A stretch of DNA of 34,385 nt from DATJHM01 sp035493895 (GCA_035493895.1 DATJHM010000262.1:1-34385); one strand, 5' to 3'; positions 1 to 7,177 are shown, numbered from the stretch's first letter. Numbers and translations are program-made. The notes: generated by a model from the sequence alone, not told the origin.

Positions 1-2
1 AG

Positions 3-809
3 ATGGAATCTGTCATCAGCACAGCCAGTGGTCAGGCCTCCTCACCTTACGCCCTGCTGCAAGGGCAAACGCCCCCCCTTCAATTCACAGGATCAACGTT
101 CCTTGAACTATTGGCAACCCTCAGCCATGAGTTTCACACGCCTCTCACCGTCATCGAAGGATATACTTCGACGCTCTTAGCACAAAAAGAACGTCTTGCA
201 CCTGGAGAGCAAGACGAGTTTCTCGAGATGATCCAGCAAGCGGGAAAGCGCCTGAGGGAACTCACAAAGCAACTACTCGAGATCGCCCAACTCGAAGCCG
301 GAAACATCCAGCTTGACCATGATCTGGTCGATCTCTCCATCGTTGCACGAGAGGCCATCAAAGAGGCTGAACAGCAGATCCCTGAACCACGCCGTCGTCA
401 CTTTACCTTCACCCTCCAGTGCCGAGATACGCCGGGTAACCCGCTCCAGGAACTGCCTCTCGTCAAAGGGGATATGCAACGCTTACGTCAGGTCCTCTCA
501 CATCTCTTAGAGAATGCCATCCGCTATTCGCCGACCGGCGGCAGGATTGACGTGATTGCCCAACCCGCGCCGCCGCCATTCGTGGAAATCTGTGTCCGTG
601 ACATTGGGATAGGTATTGCCAGTGAGCATCTCAAACCTATTTTCGACCCTTTTTACCGGGTGGATAGTCGTCTCACCCGTGAAAGCAATGGCCTGGGATT
701 AGGATTGACGATGTGCAAACATCTGGTGACCTTACACCAGGGGTATATCTGGGCCGAAAGCTGTCCTGGCGGGGGCAGTGCATTCCATATCTGGCTTCCC
801 TCCGAATAG
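3..809 (+). CDS. Sensor histidine kinase, C-terminal part (probably 5'-truncated by the window edge)
   Basis: Transmitter part of a two-component sensor kinase: it autophosphorylates on histidine and passes phosphate to a response regulator. A HisKA dimerisation domain (about residues 33-97) carries the H-box SHEFHTPL with the phospho-accepting His42. A HATPase_c domain follows, with the N-box (HLLENAIRYSP), the G1 box (DIGIGI) and the G2 box (GLGLGL). No membrane segment or sensor domain is visible in the 268 residues shown, and the first ATG lies at base 3 with no room for a ribosome site. The true gene therefore probably begins outside the window with an input domain. It is convergent with the helicase, with only about 60 bases between the stop codons. 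No partner regulator is in view. The kinase call is firm; the full architecture and the signal are unknown. Confidence 0.9.
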   Translation: MESVISTASGQASSPYALLQGQTPPLQFTGSTFLELLATLSHEFHTPLTVIEGYTSTLLAQKERLAPGEQDEFLEMIQQAGKRLRELTKQLLEIAQLEAGNIQLDHDLVDLSIVAREAIKEAEQQIPEPRRRHFTFTLQCRDTPGNPLQELPLVKGDMQRLRQVLSHLLENAIRYSPTGGRIDVIAQPAPPPFVEICVRDIGIGIASEHLKPIFDPFYRVDSRLTRESNGLGLGLTMCKHLVTLHQGYIWAESCPGGGSAFHIWLPSE

Positions 810-869
810 AGTCTCGCCAGATTGCTCATACCCCATTACCGGTCCATCCGATAGCGCCTTCTGCTTGTG

Positions 870-2711
870 TTAGCGGGAGCGCCTGAATTTTCTCCTGGCA
901 GTCTCGTACGAGCCCTCAGTATCTACAAAAGGAGATGATAGATGCTTCTTTGTCCTGCTGCGACCGACGAGCGCCTGTTGCCCTGCCCCTCGCTTGCCAT
1001 TTCTCGATGGGCGTGGTGGCAGAGGTGAACCTTCTAGCTGCTCTCCGGGTGTACGAGCCGGTATCTGGCGAACCTCCTCCTTGTTGCGCAGGCCTTTTCT
1101 GCCGGGGGCTGGAGGGCGACCATGCGTTGGGCGGGCATATCGGCCTCGCTCCTGATCCGGCATCTGTCGGCTTCGCTCCTGATCCGGTGCATATCTACCT
1201 CGCTCCTGATAATCCGGTGCATAGCCCCGCTCCTGATCCGGTGCATATCTACCTCGCTCCTGATAATCCGGTGCATAGCCCCGCTCCTGATCCGGTGCAT
1301 ATCGGCTTCGCTCCTGATCCGGTGCGTATCTACCCCGTTCCTGATGGTTCGGTGCATAGCTTCGCTCCTGATCCGGCGCATATCTGCCCCGTTCCTGATG
1401 GTTCGGTGCATATCTACCCCGTTCCTGGTCCGGTGTTCGTCTGCCTCGCTCCTGATGGTCCGGTGTTCGTCTGCCTCGCTCCTGATCCGGTGCCTGTTTG
1501 CGACCAGTATATGGCTCTGGCCTGCTGATCTGCTCGGGCTTCTGCGTTTCTGAAACCTCTGGCGCTGCGAGTGGCTGTGGTGGAGTAGTGACAATATCGT
1601 CAAGAGAGAAGCGCTGCAATATGACAGCCTGCCCTAAACTGCGTGCCATGCGCCGCCATTTAGGTACCTCTGATGGCACCAGCAGAGTAATAGCCTTGCC
1701 CTGTCGACCCATTCTGCCAGTACGGCCAATGCGGTGTGTGAAGAGTTCGCTTGATTCTGGCAACTCGTAATTGATAACCTGAGAGATCCCTTCAATATCG
1801 AGTCCGCGAGCAGCGACATTTGTCGCAAGGAGCGTCTGCACATGACCGTGGCGAAATGCGCTCAGCACCTCTTCACGTGCCCGCTGGCTCTTGTTCCCAT
1901 GAAGTGTGCCCACAGTAAAGCCAAGTCCACTGAGCTGCTTGCCTAATTTCTCGACGCCGTATTTTGTCTTGCCAAAGATGAGGCTACTTTCACCCTGTGT
2001 GGCATGTAAGAGGGTGCAGAGTGTGGCCATTTTTTGTTCCTGCGGCACCTGGTAAGCAATTTGTTCAATCGTGCTCTGGGCACCTGAGGCTGGTGTAATC
2101 GTCACTTTGACAGGATCGGTCAGAAATTTTTGCTGTAGTTTCGCAACCCAATCTGGCATCGTTGCAGAAAAGAGAGCCATTTGTCGTGTCTGTGGGGTCG
2201 TCGTCAGTATTTCTTCAATGATTGGCGCGAAGCCGGTATCCAGCATCTGGTCTGCCTCATCGAGCACGCACATGCGCAACTGACTCAGCACCAGACTGCC
2301 GCGCTGGAGATGATCTTTTACGCGTCCCGGAGTGCCGATGACGATTTGTGCGCCGTAGCGCAGTGCGGAAATTTGATTGCCGTAGGGTCGTCCTCCGACC
2401 AGGAGTGCGGTCGAGAGGCGCTTGCTCGTTGCCAGTTTGCTCAGTACGGAGTTGACCTGGACGGCCAGTTCGCGTGTTGGCACGAGCACGAGGGCCTGTA
2501 CTTCGCGTGTATTTCTGGCAGCCCTTTCCACCAGAGGGATGCTATAGGCGAGCGTCTTGCCCGAACCGGTCGCTGACTGTCCTATCAGATCTTTTCCGGC
2601 CAGCAATGGCGGAATTGCCTCAGCCTGAATAGGGGTAGGCTCTGTAATCTCCAATTGTGCCAGCACTGCACGCGTTGAGGGTTGTAAAACGAAGTCATGA
2701 AAAGATGGCAT
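870..2711 (-). CDS. DEAD-box ATP-dependent RNA helicase with a repetitive Arg-rich tail
   Basis: An ATP-dependent RNA-unwinding protein of the RhlE/CshA/DeaD group, probably acting in RNA turnover, ribosome assembly or cold adaptation. Motifs in order (numbered from the ATG at 2711): Q motif with PTPIQ near 25-29, Walker A SATGSGKT 46-53, PTREL 78-82, TPGR near 127-130, DEAD 151-154, SAT 182-184, ARGLD 301-305, HRIGRTGR 326-333. After the two RecA-like domains comes a low-complexity tail. Residues 406-525 are about 13 tandem 8-10-residue units of the type ERGRYAPDQ, followed by a basic end. Such tails usually bind RNA. I chose the ATG at 2711 because AAAGG lies a few bases upstream and the family N-terminus FxxFxL begins here; a further in-frame extension to 2771 has no support. 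The product is 613 residues. The family call is certain; the subfamily is not. Confidence 0.93.
   Translation of the reverse strand: MPSFHDFVLQPSTRAVLAQLEITEPTPIQAEAIPPLLAGKDLIGQSATGSGKTLAYSIPLVERAARNTREVQALVLVPTRELAVQVNSVLSKLATSKRLSTALLVGGRPYGNQISALRYGAQIVIGTPGRVKDHLQRGSLVLSQLRMCVLDEADQMLDTGFAPIIEEILTTTPQTRQMALFSATMPDWVAKLQQKFLTDPVKVTITPASGAQSTIEQIAYQVPQEQKMATLCTLLHATQGESSLIFGKTKYGVEKLGKQLSGLGFTVGTLHGNKSQRAREEVLSAFRHGHVQTLLATNVAARGLDIEGISQVINYELPESSELFTHRIGRTGRMGRQGKAITLLVPSEVPKWRRMARSLGQAVILQRFSLDDIVTTPPQPLAAPEVSETQKPEQISRPEPYTGRKQAPDQERGRRTPDHQERGRRTPDQERGRYAPNHQERGRYAPDQERSYAPNHQERGRYAPDQERSRYAPDQERGYAPDYQERGRYAPDQERGYAPDYQERGRYAPDQERSRQMPDQERGRYARPTHGRPPAPGRKGLRNKEEVRQIPARTPGEQLEGSPLPPRPSRNGKRGAGQQALVGRSRTKKHLSSPFVDTEGSYETARRKFRRSR
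1146..1497. repeat. In-frame tandem repeat array in the helicase tail (about 27-bp units)
   Basis: About 13 tandem copies of a roughly 27-bp unit (core gctcctgatccggtgcat on the + strand) encode the ERGRYAPDQ-type repeats. Two alternating 27-bp units form a 54-bp block that occurs twice in exact tandem, at 1175-1228 and 1229-1282, which suggests recent slippage or unequal exchange. All unit lengths are multiples of three, so expansion or contraction keeps the helicase frame open. The same property explains why long spurious open frames appear on both strands here. Confidence 0.9.
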
Positions 2712-3179
2712 AAAAAACCTTTCGGCCAAATGCGCCCTGCGTGGGCGCGGTACAGTTCTCTGCCGGGGCACAGCGCCCTGCCAGCAGGAGTACCAGGAGC
2801 AGGCCGTAGGGTAACGGGAGCAATGCTGCTAACTGATATCAGATACGAATATGTGTGCAAGAAGCGATTATTCTACAGAGGATTGCTCAGAACTCTTTAG
2901 TGTCTTTACCGGGGAACAGGATATCCAAGTTGCCTGCCCACGTCATGCAAACAATCATAATTGTTGAAGTATACCTGTTCAGAGGCTAATCGTCAAGTCG
3001 CAATCAAAAATGGGGAGAATATCTGTAAATGCGCGAAATACAGAGGAGATTGAAACGCTGCACACGTGAATTGAGGTATACTCAAGAGAAGAAATACTGG
3101 CACGTCTCGGGCGGCTTTTTCGTATGCACGATTGCCCCTGGCATTGGTGTCAGATATGAACGGAACAAACCTTAGTTGA
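2712..3179. other. Intergenic region between the helicase and a small ORF
   Basis: This stretch holds the upstream region of the leftward helicase gene (including the hairpin at 2732-2748) and of the rightward small gene. I could not pick a convincing promoter for either. No RNA gene, repeat or credible short coding frame is visible. Confidence 0.4.
2732..2748 (-). promoter_or_regulatory. GC-rich hairpin in the helicase 5' leader
   Basis: In the helicase mRNA sense, GCGCCC / 5-nt loop / GGGCGC forms a 6-bp stem that ends about 20 nt before the start codon, just upstream of the AAAGG ribosome site. DEAD-box helicase genes often carry structured, cold-responsive leaders. That role here is inference from position only. 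Confidence 0.35.
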
Positions 3180-3476
3180 ATGGGGATAGAAAGTATGTAT
3201 ATTTACTATATTTTGCGCAGAACCCAGGAGGAAGAGGTGGTGGAGCAAGAAGGTGACCTTGATGAAAAACAGTTTCCAGAGATAGACCTCGACAATGGCC
3301 CGGCCATCATCAAACACCTCGTGCAGAAATTGAACCAGGAGACGGGCGAAACAGTCCTCTGGGAGGAATGCGACCTCACAGACTCATTCTTTCATCGCGA
3401 GGACACCTACATACTCTTCAACGGCAACTGGATGCGCCGCTCAGATGCACCGTGGCGCAAAGATCGAAATAACTAG
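3180..3476 (+). CDS. Hypothetical small acidic protein
   Basis: A 98-residue protein I do not recognise. It is acidic and soluble, with a Glu-rich stretch (TQEEEVVEQEGDLDEKQF, about residues 15-32) followed by a region with mixed charges and aromatic residues and a basic end (WRKDRNN). No signal peptide, membrane segment or cysteine pair pattern is present. The start may instead be the second ATG at 3195, which has GGGGATAG at a good distance upstream and would give 93 residues beginning MYIYYILRR. A 34-bp perfect palindrome lies 30 bp after the stop and may end transcription. Lack of a competing long frame and the ribosome-site-like sequence support a real gene, but only moderately. Confidence 0.55.
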   Translation: MGIESMYIYYILRRTQEEEVVEQEGDLDEKQFPEIDLDNGPAIIKHLVQKLNQETGETVLWEECDLTDSFFHREDTYILFNGNWMRRSDAPWRKDRNN

Positions 3477-3505
3477 GCTTTCTCCACTCCGGAAGATCGA
3501 AGCAC

Positions 3506-3539
3506 ATTATTTCAATTCCGCATGCGGAATTGAAATAAT
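3506..3539. terminator. 34-bp perfect palindrome, possible terminator or operator
   Basis: The two 17-base halves (left half attatttcaattccgca) are exact reverse complements with no loop spacer. It lies 30 bp beyond the stop of the small gene and about 140 bp before the HNH gene. No clear T-run follows on either side, so it is not a textbook intrinsic terminator; a binding site for a dimeric protein is an alternative. Confidence 0.5.
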
Positions 3540-3572
3540 TGGATGCTATCCAGGCAAAAATCATCATGAGGA

Positions 3573-3601
3573 TTGTTTTTTCTTCCTTAATTTGCTATGC
3601 T
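3573..3601 (+). promoter_or_regulatory. Putative promoter of the HNH gene
   Basis: TTGTTT (3573-3578) and TATGCT (3596-3601) are separated by 17 bp. Transcription would begin near 3608, exactly at the first hairpin of the leader. The hexamers are only moderate matches. Confidence 0.4.
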
Positions 3602-3608
3602 TGCAGAT

Positions 3609-3676
3609 GAGCTTATCGTTGGTTCATAAGCTCAGAACGCCGCAAAAGACGGCCGCTTCCATAGATAGAAAGGAAG
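3609..3676 (+). promoter_or_regulatory. Structured 5' leader with sequestered ribosome site before the HNH gene
   Basis: Three successive hairpins are visible: GAGCTTAT/ATAAGCTC (3609-3616 with 3626-3633), GCCG/CGGC (3639-3642 with 3650-3653, loop caaaaga), and CTTCC/GGAAG (3656-3660 with 3672-3676). The right arm of the last hairpin is the ribosome-binding site of the gene starting at 3681. I could not match it to a known riboswitch class. Confidence 0.45.
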
Positions 3677-3680
3677 ATCT

Positions 3681-4205
3681 ATGTACTCCCCAACGCTTAT
3701 TCTTCTCCTCGCGATCATCCTTGCGGTACTGATCGCAAGTTACATCCTCGGGCAACTTCTGCACAGGCGCCACAGACGTCGAGCAAGGTCATATGCTGGA
3801 GCAAAACGCTCGCCCAGAAGAAGTGGACTCCTCAAAGTACAAGATCATGGCGCACGTATCGCCCGCACGCATGGACGCGAACGGAGTCCCGAATGGCACC
3901 GGGTAGCAAAAGAGCATCTCCTGCGTGAACCAAGCTGTGCAGCCTGTGGCTATAAAGGAAAGAAGCTGCAAGTGCATCATATCAAACCGTTCCACCTCCA
4001 CCCTCAGCTCGAACTTGATCCACAGAACCTGATCACGCTCTGTGCGGCAAGAGGCCGCGAACATCACCTGCTCCTCGGCCACCTCGACGAATGGGCCTCC
4101 TACAACGAGCATATTCGCGTCGATGTGAAGCGCTTTTACCGCAAAACTGCGGCCCAGATCCGCGCGGATCTGATCTGGCAGAAAAAACTCTTGCAGCGAC
4201 CATAA
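3681..4205 (+). CDS. Membrane-anchored HNH endonuclease-like protein
   Basis: A 174-residue protein with one N-terminal hydrophobic helix (about residues 4-26, TLILLLAIILAVLIASYILG), a basic stretch (RRHRRRAR), and a C-terminal HNH domain (about 68-145). Visible HNH features are the CxxC pair Cys86/Cys89, HHIKPF with His99/His100, Asn116 in DPQNLITLC, Cys121, and His128/129 and His134 in place of the usual second CxxCH. HNH domains cleave DNA or RNA with a divalent metal. This subtype, with the HHIKPFHLHPxLELDPxNLITLC core, is widespread and mostly uncharacterised. The start has AAAGGAAG 4-5 bases upstream. The N-terminal anchor is unusual for a nuclease: it would place the domain near the membrane, and the Arg-rich segment after it predicts a cytoplasmic domain. 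The domain call is firm; activity and target are unknown. Confidence 0.8.
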   Translation: MYSPTLILLLAIILAVLIASYILGQLLHRRHRRRARSYAGAKRSPRRSGLLKVQDHGARIARTHGRERSPEWHRVAKEHLLREPSCAACGYKGKKLQVHHIKPFHLHPQLELDPQNLITLCAARGREHHLLLGHLDEWASYNEHIRVDVKRFYRKTAAQIRADLIWQKKLLQRP

Positions 4206-4223
4206 CCGGTCCCGCGCTGCATT

Positions 4224-4988
4224 TTACACCTGCAAAACGGTAATACTCATTTCGCGCAAACGCTGAATAGTTTCATCCGGCGTTTGCTCGTCTGTCACCA
4301 CCTTATGCACGGCCGTGATAGGCGCAACAACCGCCGTTGAAACCTTGCCAAATTTGGTATGATCGGCAACCAGAATCACCTCGCGCGCAAGCTGAATGAT
4401 CTTCCGGTCCGTCATCGTCTCCAATAAATTATCATTGGTCAGACCATCATCCACACTTATCGCGCGCATCGACACAATGGCTTTGTCAGCACGCAGCTCT
4501 TTCAGGGTCTGCTCCACAATATACCCGATCATAGAAAGTGCTGAATGGCGCAGAACGCCGCCGGTAATGATCACATTGATATCCGTATTGCTCGCCAGAT
4601 AGTGCGCAATATTAATCGCATTGGTGATAACGGTCAGATCCTTTTTTCCATACAGATTACGAGCAACTTCCAGCGTCGTCGTCCCTGATCCCAGGAAGAT
4701 GGTTTCGCCATCCTGGATCAAGCGGGCCGTTGCGTACCCGATGTGACGTTTTTCATCAATATATTCGGTACTACGCTGCCCGATGGGAGGTTCTGGCAAG
4801 GCCTGTTCCATCGCACTGGCACCACCATGCGCCCGCTGTATGCGGCCCATCGTCTCCAGTTTTTGCAGATCACGTCGAATCGTCGGTTCACTTACACCGA
4901 AGCGTTCGCTTAATTCCGTGACCCGAACATGTTGACGTTCTTGAATAAGATGTTCAATCTGTAGCAGTCGCTCGGTATTCAGTTGCAT
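4224..4988 (-). CDS. DeoR-family transcriptional repressor (sugar-phosphate responsive)
   Basis: A 254-residue regulator. The N-terminal winged helix-turn-helix (about residues 6-61) contains the recognition region VSEPTIRRDLQKLETMGRIQRAHGG, the DeoR-family signature. The C-terminal DeoRC effector domain (about 78-240) carries FLGSGTTTLEVARNL, a phosphosugar-binding loop of the ribose-5-phosphate-isomerase-like fold. Members usually repress sugar catabolic operons and are released by a phosphorylated sugar. The start at 4988 has GAGGTGAGGG just upstream. Its own promoter lies about 220 bp upstream and is followed by a GATCA-type site shared with the promoters of gfo1, SBP1, SBP2 and nagA2, so it is the best candidate controller of this cluster, including itself. 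Family assignment is strong. The effector (for example GlcNAc-6-P) and the target set are inference. Confidence 0.9.
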   Translation of the reverse strand: MQLNTERLLQIEHLIQERQHVRVTELSERFGVSEPTIRRDLQKLETMGRIQRAHGGASAMEQALPEPPIGQRSTEYIDEKRHIGYATARLIQDGETIFLGSGTTTLEVARNLYGKKDLTVITNAINIAHYLASNTDINVIITGGVLRHSALSMIGYIVEQTLKELRADKAIVSMRAISVDDGLTNDNLLETMTDRKIIQLAREVILVADHTKFGKVSTAVVAPITAVHKVVTDEQTPDETIQRLREMSITVLQV

Positions 4989-5166
4989 ATACCCTCACCT
5001 CACACATAAGTAGCTAGACTTGAAAAACCTGACAATCAACCATCTACACAGTATGGATTTTGCACATCGCCCAAATACGCAGATTATCTGCTATACTTCT
5101 GAACAACTATACCGGCCAACCATCTGGTTTCATCATTGATATTTTCGAATAGATACGATACTGTCC

Positions 5167-5189
5167 ATAATCAGTCAAAATTGATCGTT
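5167..5189 (-). promoter_or_regulatory. GATCA-box operator downstream of the deoR promoter
   Basis: On the minus strand the site reads AACGATCAATTTTGACTGAT followed by TAT. It starts about 20 bp after the -10 element. It matches the sites after the gfo1 and SBP2 promoters (A-A-Y-GATCA, then TTGA/TGATT), suggesting autoregulation. Confidence 0.5.
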
Positions 5190-5209
5190 CCTTTGAACAA
5201 ACCTTCGCG

Positions 5210-5239
5210 ATTATAGATGAAACGTTTATTTCTTGTCAA
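5210..5239 (-). promoter_or_regulatory. Promoter of the deoR-type gene
   Basis: On the minus strand, TTGACA (5234-5239) and TATAAT (5210-5215) are separated by 18 bp, both perfect consensus hexamers. It drives the regulator gene starting at 4988 and leaves a leader of about 215 nt. Confidence 0.75.
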
Positions 5240-5418
5240 GCAAACGGGCATGGAGAGGCATTGCACGCACTTCACACCTCAGTAGAGACCTTTTTTGCGC
5301 ACAGGTGAGACGCCAAAAACGCTACATCTTTTCGACAGATTTACGCGTATTCCCCGACTTCGAGCAGGCATGAAGCGCCCAGTAGAAAACGCTGATCCAC
5401 AAAACAAAGTGACAACCA

Positions 5419-5448
5419 TTTGATCATTGTCTTATGATTTTGATCAAT
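5419..5448. promoter_or_regulatory. Paired TTTGATCA boxes
   Basis: TTTGATCATT (5419-5428) and TTTGATCAAT (5439-5448) lie 20 bp apart, centre to centre, about 180 bp upstream of the deoR promoter. They resemble the GATCA boxes at the other cluster promoters and could be an auxiliary site for the same repressor. Confidence 0.4.
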
Positions 5449-5470
5449 GCATATCGCACACAGAGGAAAC

Positions 5471-5522
5471 GGCGGAACGTCTTGCGGCTATCACCGAGGA
5501 TAGAGCCGCAAGACGTTCCGCC
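5471..5522. terminator. Long perfect hairpin after gfo1
   Basis: A 19-bp perfect inverted repeat (arm GGCGGAACGTCTTGCGGCT, 5471-5489 with 5504-5522) encloses a 14-nt loop. It begins 14 bp past the gfo1 stop codon in the direction of that gene's transcription. No T-run follows, so it may act as an mRNA-stabilising or factor-assisted end rather than a classical intrinsic terminator. Confidence 0.6.
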
Positions 5523-5535
5523 TGCCAGGATTCTT

Positions 5536-6672
5536 TTAGAGAGTTTCGTAATCTACCGACTGAAATTGCCCCGTTTGGGCCGACGTTCTGGCGGCAAGAC
5601 ATAAAAGAGCACTCTGCATCCCTTCGTCTAGAGTCGCAACCGACTGCGCTTTGCCCTGTATGACAGCAATGAAGTTCCGCACCAGCTCGGCATCGCCCCC
5701 GAAATGATCTTCGCCCCCGTCCAGTTCATAGGTGCGAACCTGGGCCGCATGGTGCATATAGACCTTCACAATGCCGCTATAAAAATCGAACTCGAGCGTG
5801 CCTTTGTAGCCAATGAAGCGCGCGCCACGGATGCCCGCTTTCCTACGCGCAACAAAGTTTTGCGAATACGAAAGATGCATGCCGGTATCGTAGCGGACCA
5901 GGGCGCTGCCCGAATCTTCGTTGCCGGTATCCACCGCAAACGCGCAATATTCTCCTCTGGAAGCGTTTTTCGTCGACGAAACCGTGCTCTCCTCGCAGGT
6001 CTGGTTTTCGTCGCAGTCGATACATTTCAATCCCGCGGGCTTCGTTCCCTTGAACACCTGCTTTGAGGTCATCGCGCACACAGTGACTGGCCTGTAGCCA
6101 AGCACATAGTTGAGATAATCGAAGTCATGCGTGGCTTTTTGCAAAAAGAGACCACCCGTTTCCATTTCGTCGCGGTACCAGCTATGAAAATAGACACCGC
6201 CATAAGGCACATTATTATATGCCTGTACGTGTTCCACTGTGCCAATGGTACCTGCATCTATAATTTCCTTGACCAGCTTCACCAGCGACGTCACGCGCAA
6301 CGGGAACGAGACAACGACCGGGGAGGTGGATGCTTCAGAGCCACGTTTTAAGCGCACAAGATCATCCATGGTAATCGCAACCGGCTTCTCCAGAAATAGT
6401 GGGATCCCTCGCGGAAGCACCTTCAGCGCCATTGGCGTATGCAGCGTGCAGTGTGTGCCGATCAGGACACCATCCAGGTCAACACTCTCGAGCATCTGCT
6501 CCGGCGTTTCGTATACTACCGCCTGTTCCGCATGCTGGCCGCGTATGCCGCGTTTCACCGCTTCTTTGCGCACATCCACGATCGCCGCCACACTACTGTC
6601 CGGAGCCTGTTTGCGAATGAGCTCAACAATCCAGCTGATTCTCGCTCCGTATCCGATTACGCCTAATTTCAT
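5536..6672 (-). CDS. Gfo/Idh/MocA-family oxidoreductase 1
   Basis: A 378-residue NAD(P)-dependent oxidoreductase of the Gfo/Idh/MocA family, which oxidises, reduces or rearranges sugars and sugar alcohols. The N-terminal Rossmann fold begins MKLGVIGYGAR, the EKP motif is at 95-97, and the catalytic-type region KATHDFD has Lys179 and His182. The insertion in the C-terminal domain has four cysteines (217, 220, 226, 243; pattern CxxC-x5-C then C), matched in the two other Gfo/Idh proteins of this window. The start at 6672 is set by the Rossmann strand and an upstream AGGAG/GGGAAAG region; an in-frame extension to 6831 would only add unrelated residues. It is divergent from the sugar-uptake series and has a strong promoter with GATCA boxes on both sides. 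Substrate unknown; family certain. Confidence 0.9.
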   Translation of the reverse strand: MKLGVIGYGARISWIVELIRKQAPDSSVAAIVDVRKEAVKRGIRGQHAEQAVVYETPEQMLESVDLDGVLIGTHCTLHTPMALKVLPRGIPLFLEKPVAITMDDLVRLKRGSEASTSPVVVSFPLRVTSLVKLVKEIIDAGTIGTVEHVQAYNNVPYGGVYFHSWYRDEMETGGLFLQKATHDFDYLNYVLGYRPVTVCAMTSKQVFKGTKPAGLKCIDCDENQTCEESTVSSTKNASRGEYCAFAVDTGNEDSGSALVRYDTGMHLSYSQNFVARRKAGIRGARFIGYKGTLEFDFYSGIVKVYMHHAAQVRTYELDGGEDHFGGDAELVRNFIAVIQGKAQSVATLDEGMQSALLCLAARTSAQTGQFQSVDYETL

Positions 6673-6869
6673 AGTTGCTCTTTCCCTCTCCTCTTGTAAA
6701 TTTATGCAAATATATTTGCTGCTTTTGCATGAAACAGGTAATTTCAGGCCACGACGAATGACGGAAAGATGGTTAAGGGTCTGGCGATGATATGGAGAGT
6801 TCAGGATTCTATTGCCGACCCCATGCATCAATACTGAAGGATGCTCGGTATGTCCATATATCGCTCACG

Positions 6870-6943
6870 AATCAATCAAATAAATGATCGTTATTTTTCT
6901 AAATTATCATCTTTATTTTCTGTTGTCAAGCTATTTGATCAAT
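6870..6943 (-). promoter_or_regulatory. GATCA-box operators around the gfo1 promoter
   Basis: Downstream of the -10 element the minus strand reads AACGATCATTTATTTGATTG (6870-6892 with its continuation), nearly the same as the SBP2 site. A second box, TTGATCAAAT-type (6934-6943), lies immediately upstream of the -35 element. Two boxes flanking the promoter suggest repression by looping or by occlusion; this is inference. Confidence 0.5.
6901..6929 (-). promoter_or_regulatory. Promoter of gfo1
   Basis: On the minus strand, TTGACA (6924-6929) and TAATTT (6901-6906) are separated by 17 bp. The leader to the gene start at 6672 is about 220 nt. Confidence 0.65.
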
Positions 6944-6978
6944 ATACGTCACAATTTTTATCAGCTTTGTGGCGATTT

Positions 6979-7010
6979 TGAAACGTAAAAAACGTTGAAC
7001 GTACGTTTCA
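6979..7010. repeat. Inverted repeat TGAAACGT / ACGTTTCA
   Basis: Two 8-bp arms (6979-6986 and 7003-7010) enclose further AACGTT motifs. A TGAAACGTTT sequence also lies inside the deoR promoter spacer (5218 onward). It may be a second operator type; weak evidence. Confidence 0.3.
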
Positions 7011-7160
7011 CGCAGCACATCGAGTCGTCAAAACGCACCGAGAGGGAAGGACGATCGGAGGAATGTATGGACAAACTGCACAAATAGCGGGCATCATTTT
7101 GACGAACGTTACATTTTAAAAAATATCCCCCTGGCAAAAATACCAGAAAATAAACTATAA

Positions 7161-7177
7161 TTGTGCATGTTGCACAA
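7161..7177. promoter_or_regulatory. Palindrome TTGTGCA-TGT-TGCACAA
   Basis: Perfect 7-bp arms with a 3-bp centre, about 135 bp upstream of the SBP1 -35 element. It has the form of a dimeric activator or repressor site (CRP-like or LacI-like in size). No cognate protein can be named. Confidence 0.4.

Larger units (their letters stand above)
4989..5535. other. Intergenic region between deoR and gfo1
   Basis: It holds the deoR leader, promoter and operator, the paired GATCA boxes at 5419-5448, and the long hairpin at 5471-5522 that lies just beyond the gfo1 stop codon. I see no gene in it. Confidence 0.5.

Noticed and set aside
1146..1497. Possible CRISPR array in the helicase tail
   Set aside because: The repeat is contiguous, varies gradually and is in frame with the helicase protein.
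935..1603. Long open frames on both strands opposite or overlapping the helicase tail
   Set aside because: They arise because the 27-bp repeat unit is a multiple of three and keeps several frames open. The products are simple repeats, and the helicase frame continues through with known motifs upstream.
3609..3680. Cyclic-di-GMP (GEMM-type) riboswitch before the HNH gene
   Set aside because: The segment CGCAAAAGACGGCC recalls the GACGCAAAGCC core, but the conserved tetraloop/receptor parts and overall pairing are not there.
5427..5663. Small gene on the + strand near 5.4 kb
   Set aside because: It would run through the long hairpin and into the antisense of gfo1; no ribosome site or recognisable product.
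5536..6831. Longer gfo1 reading starting at 6831
   Set aside because: The extra 53 residues precede the Rossmann strand, have no family counterpart, and the ATG at 6672 has a suitable upstream ribosome site.
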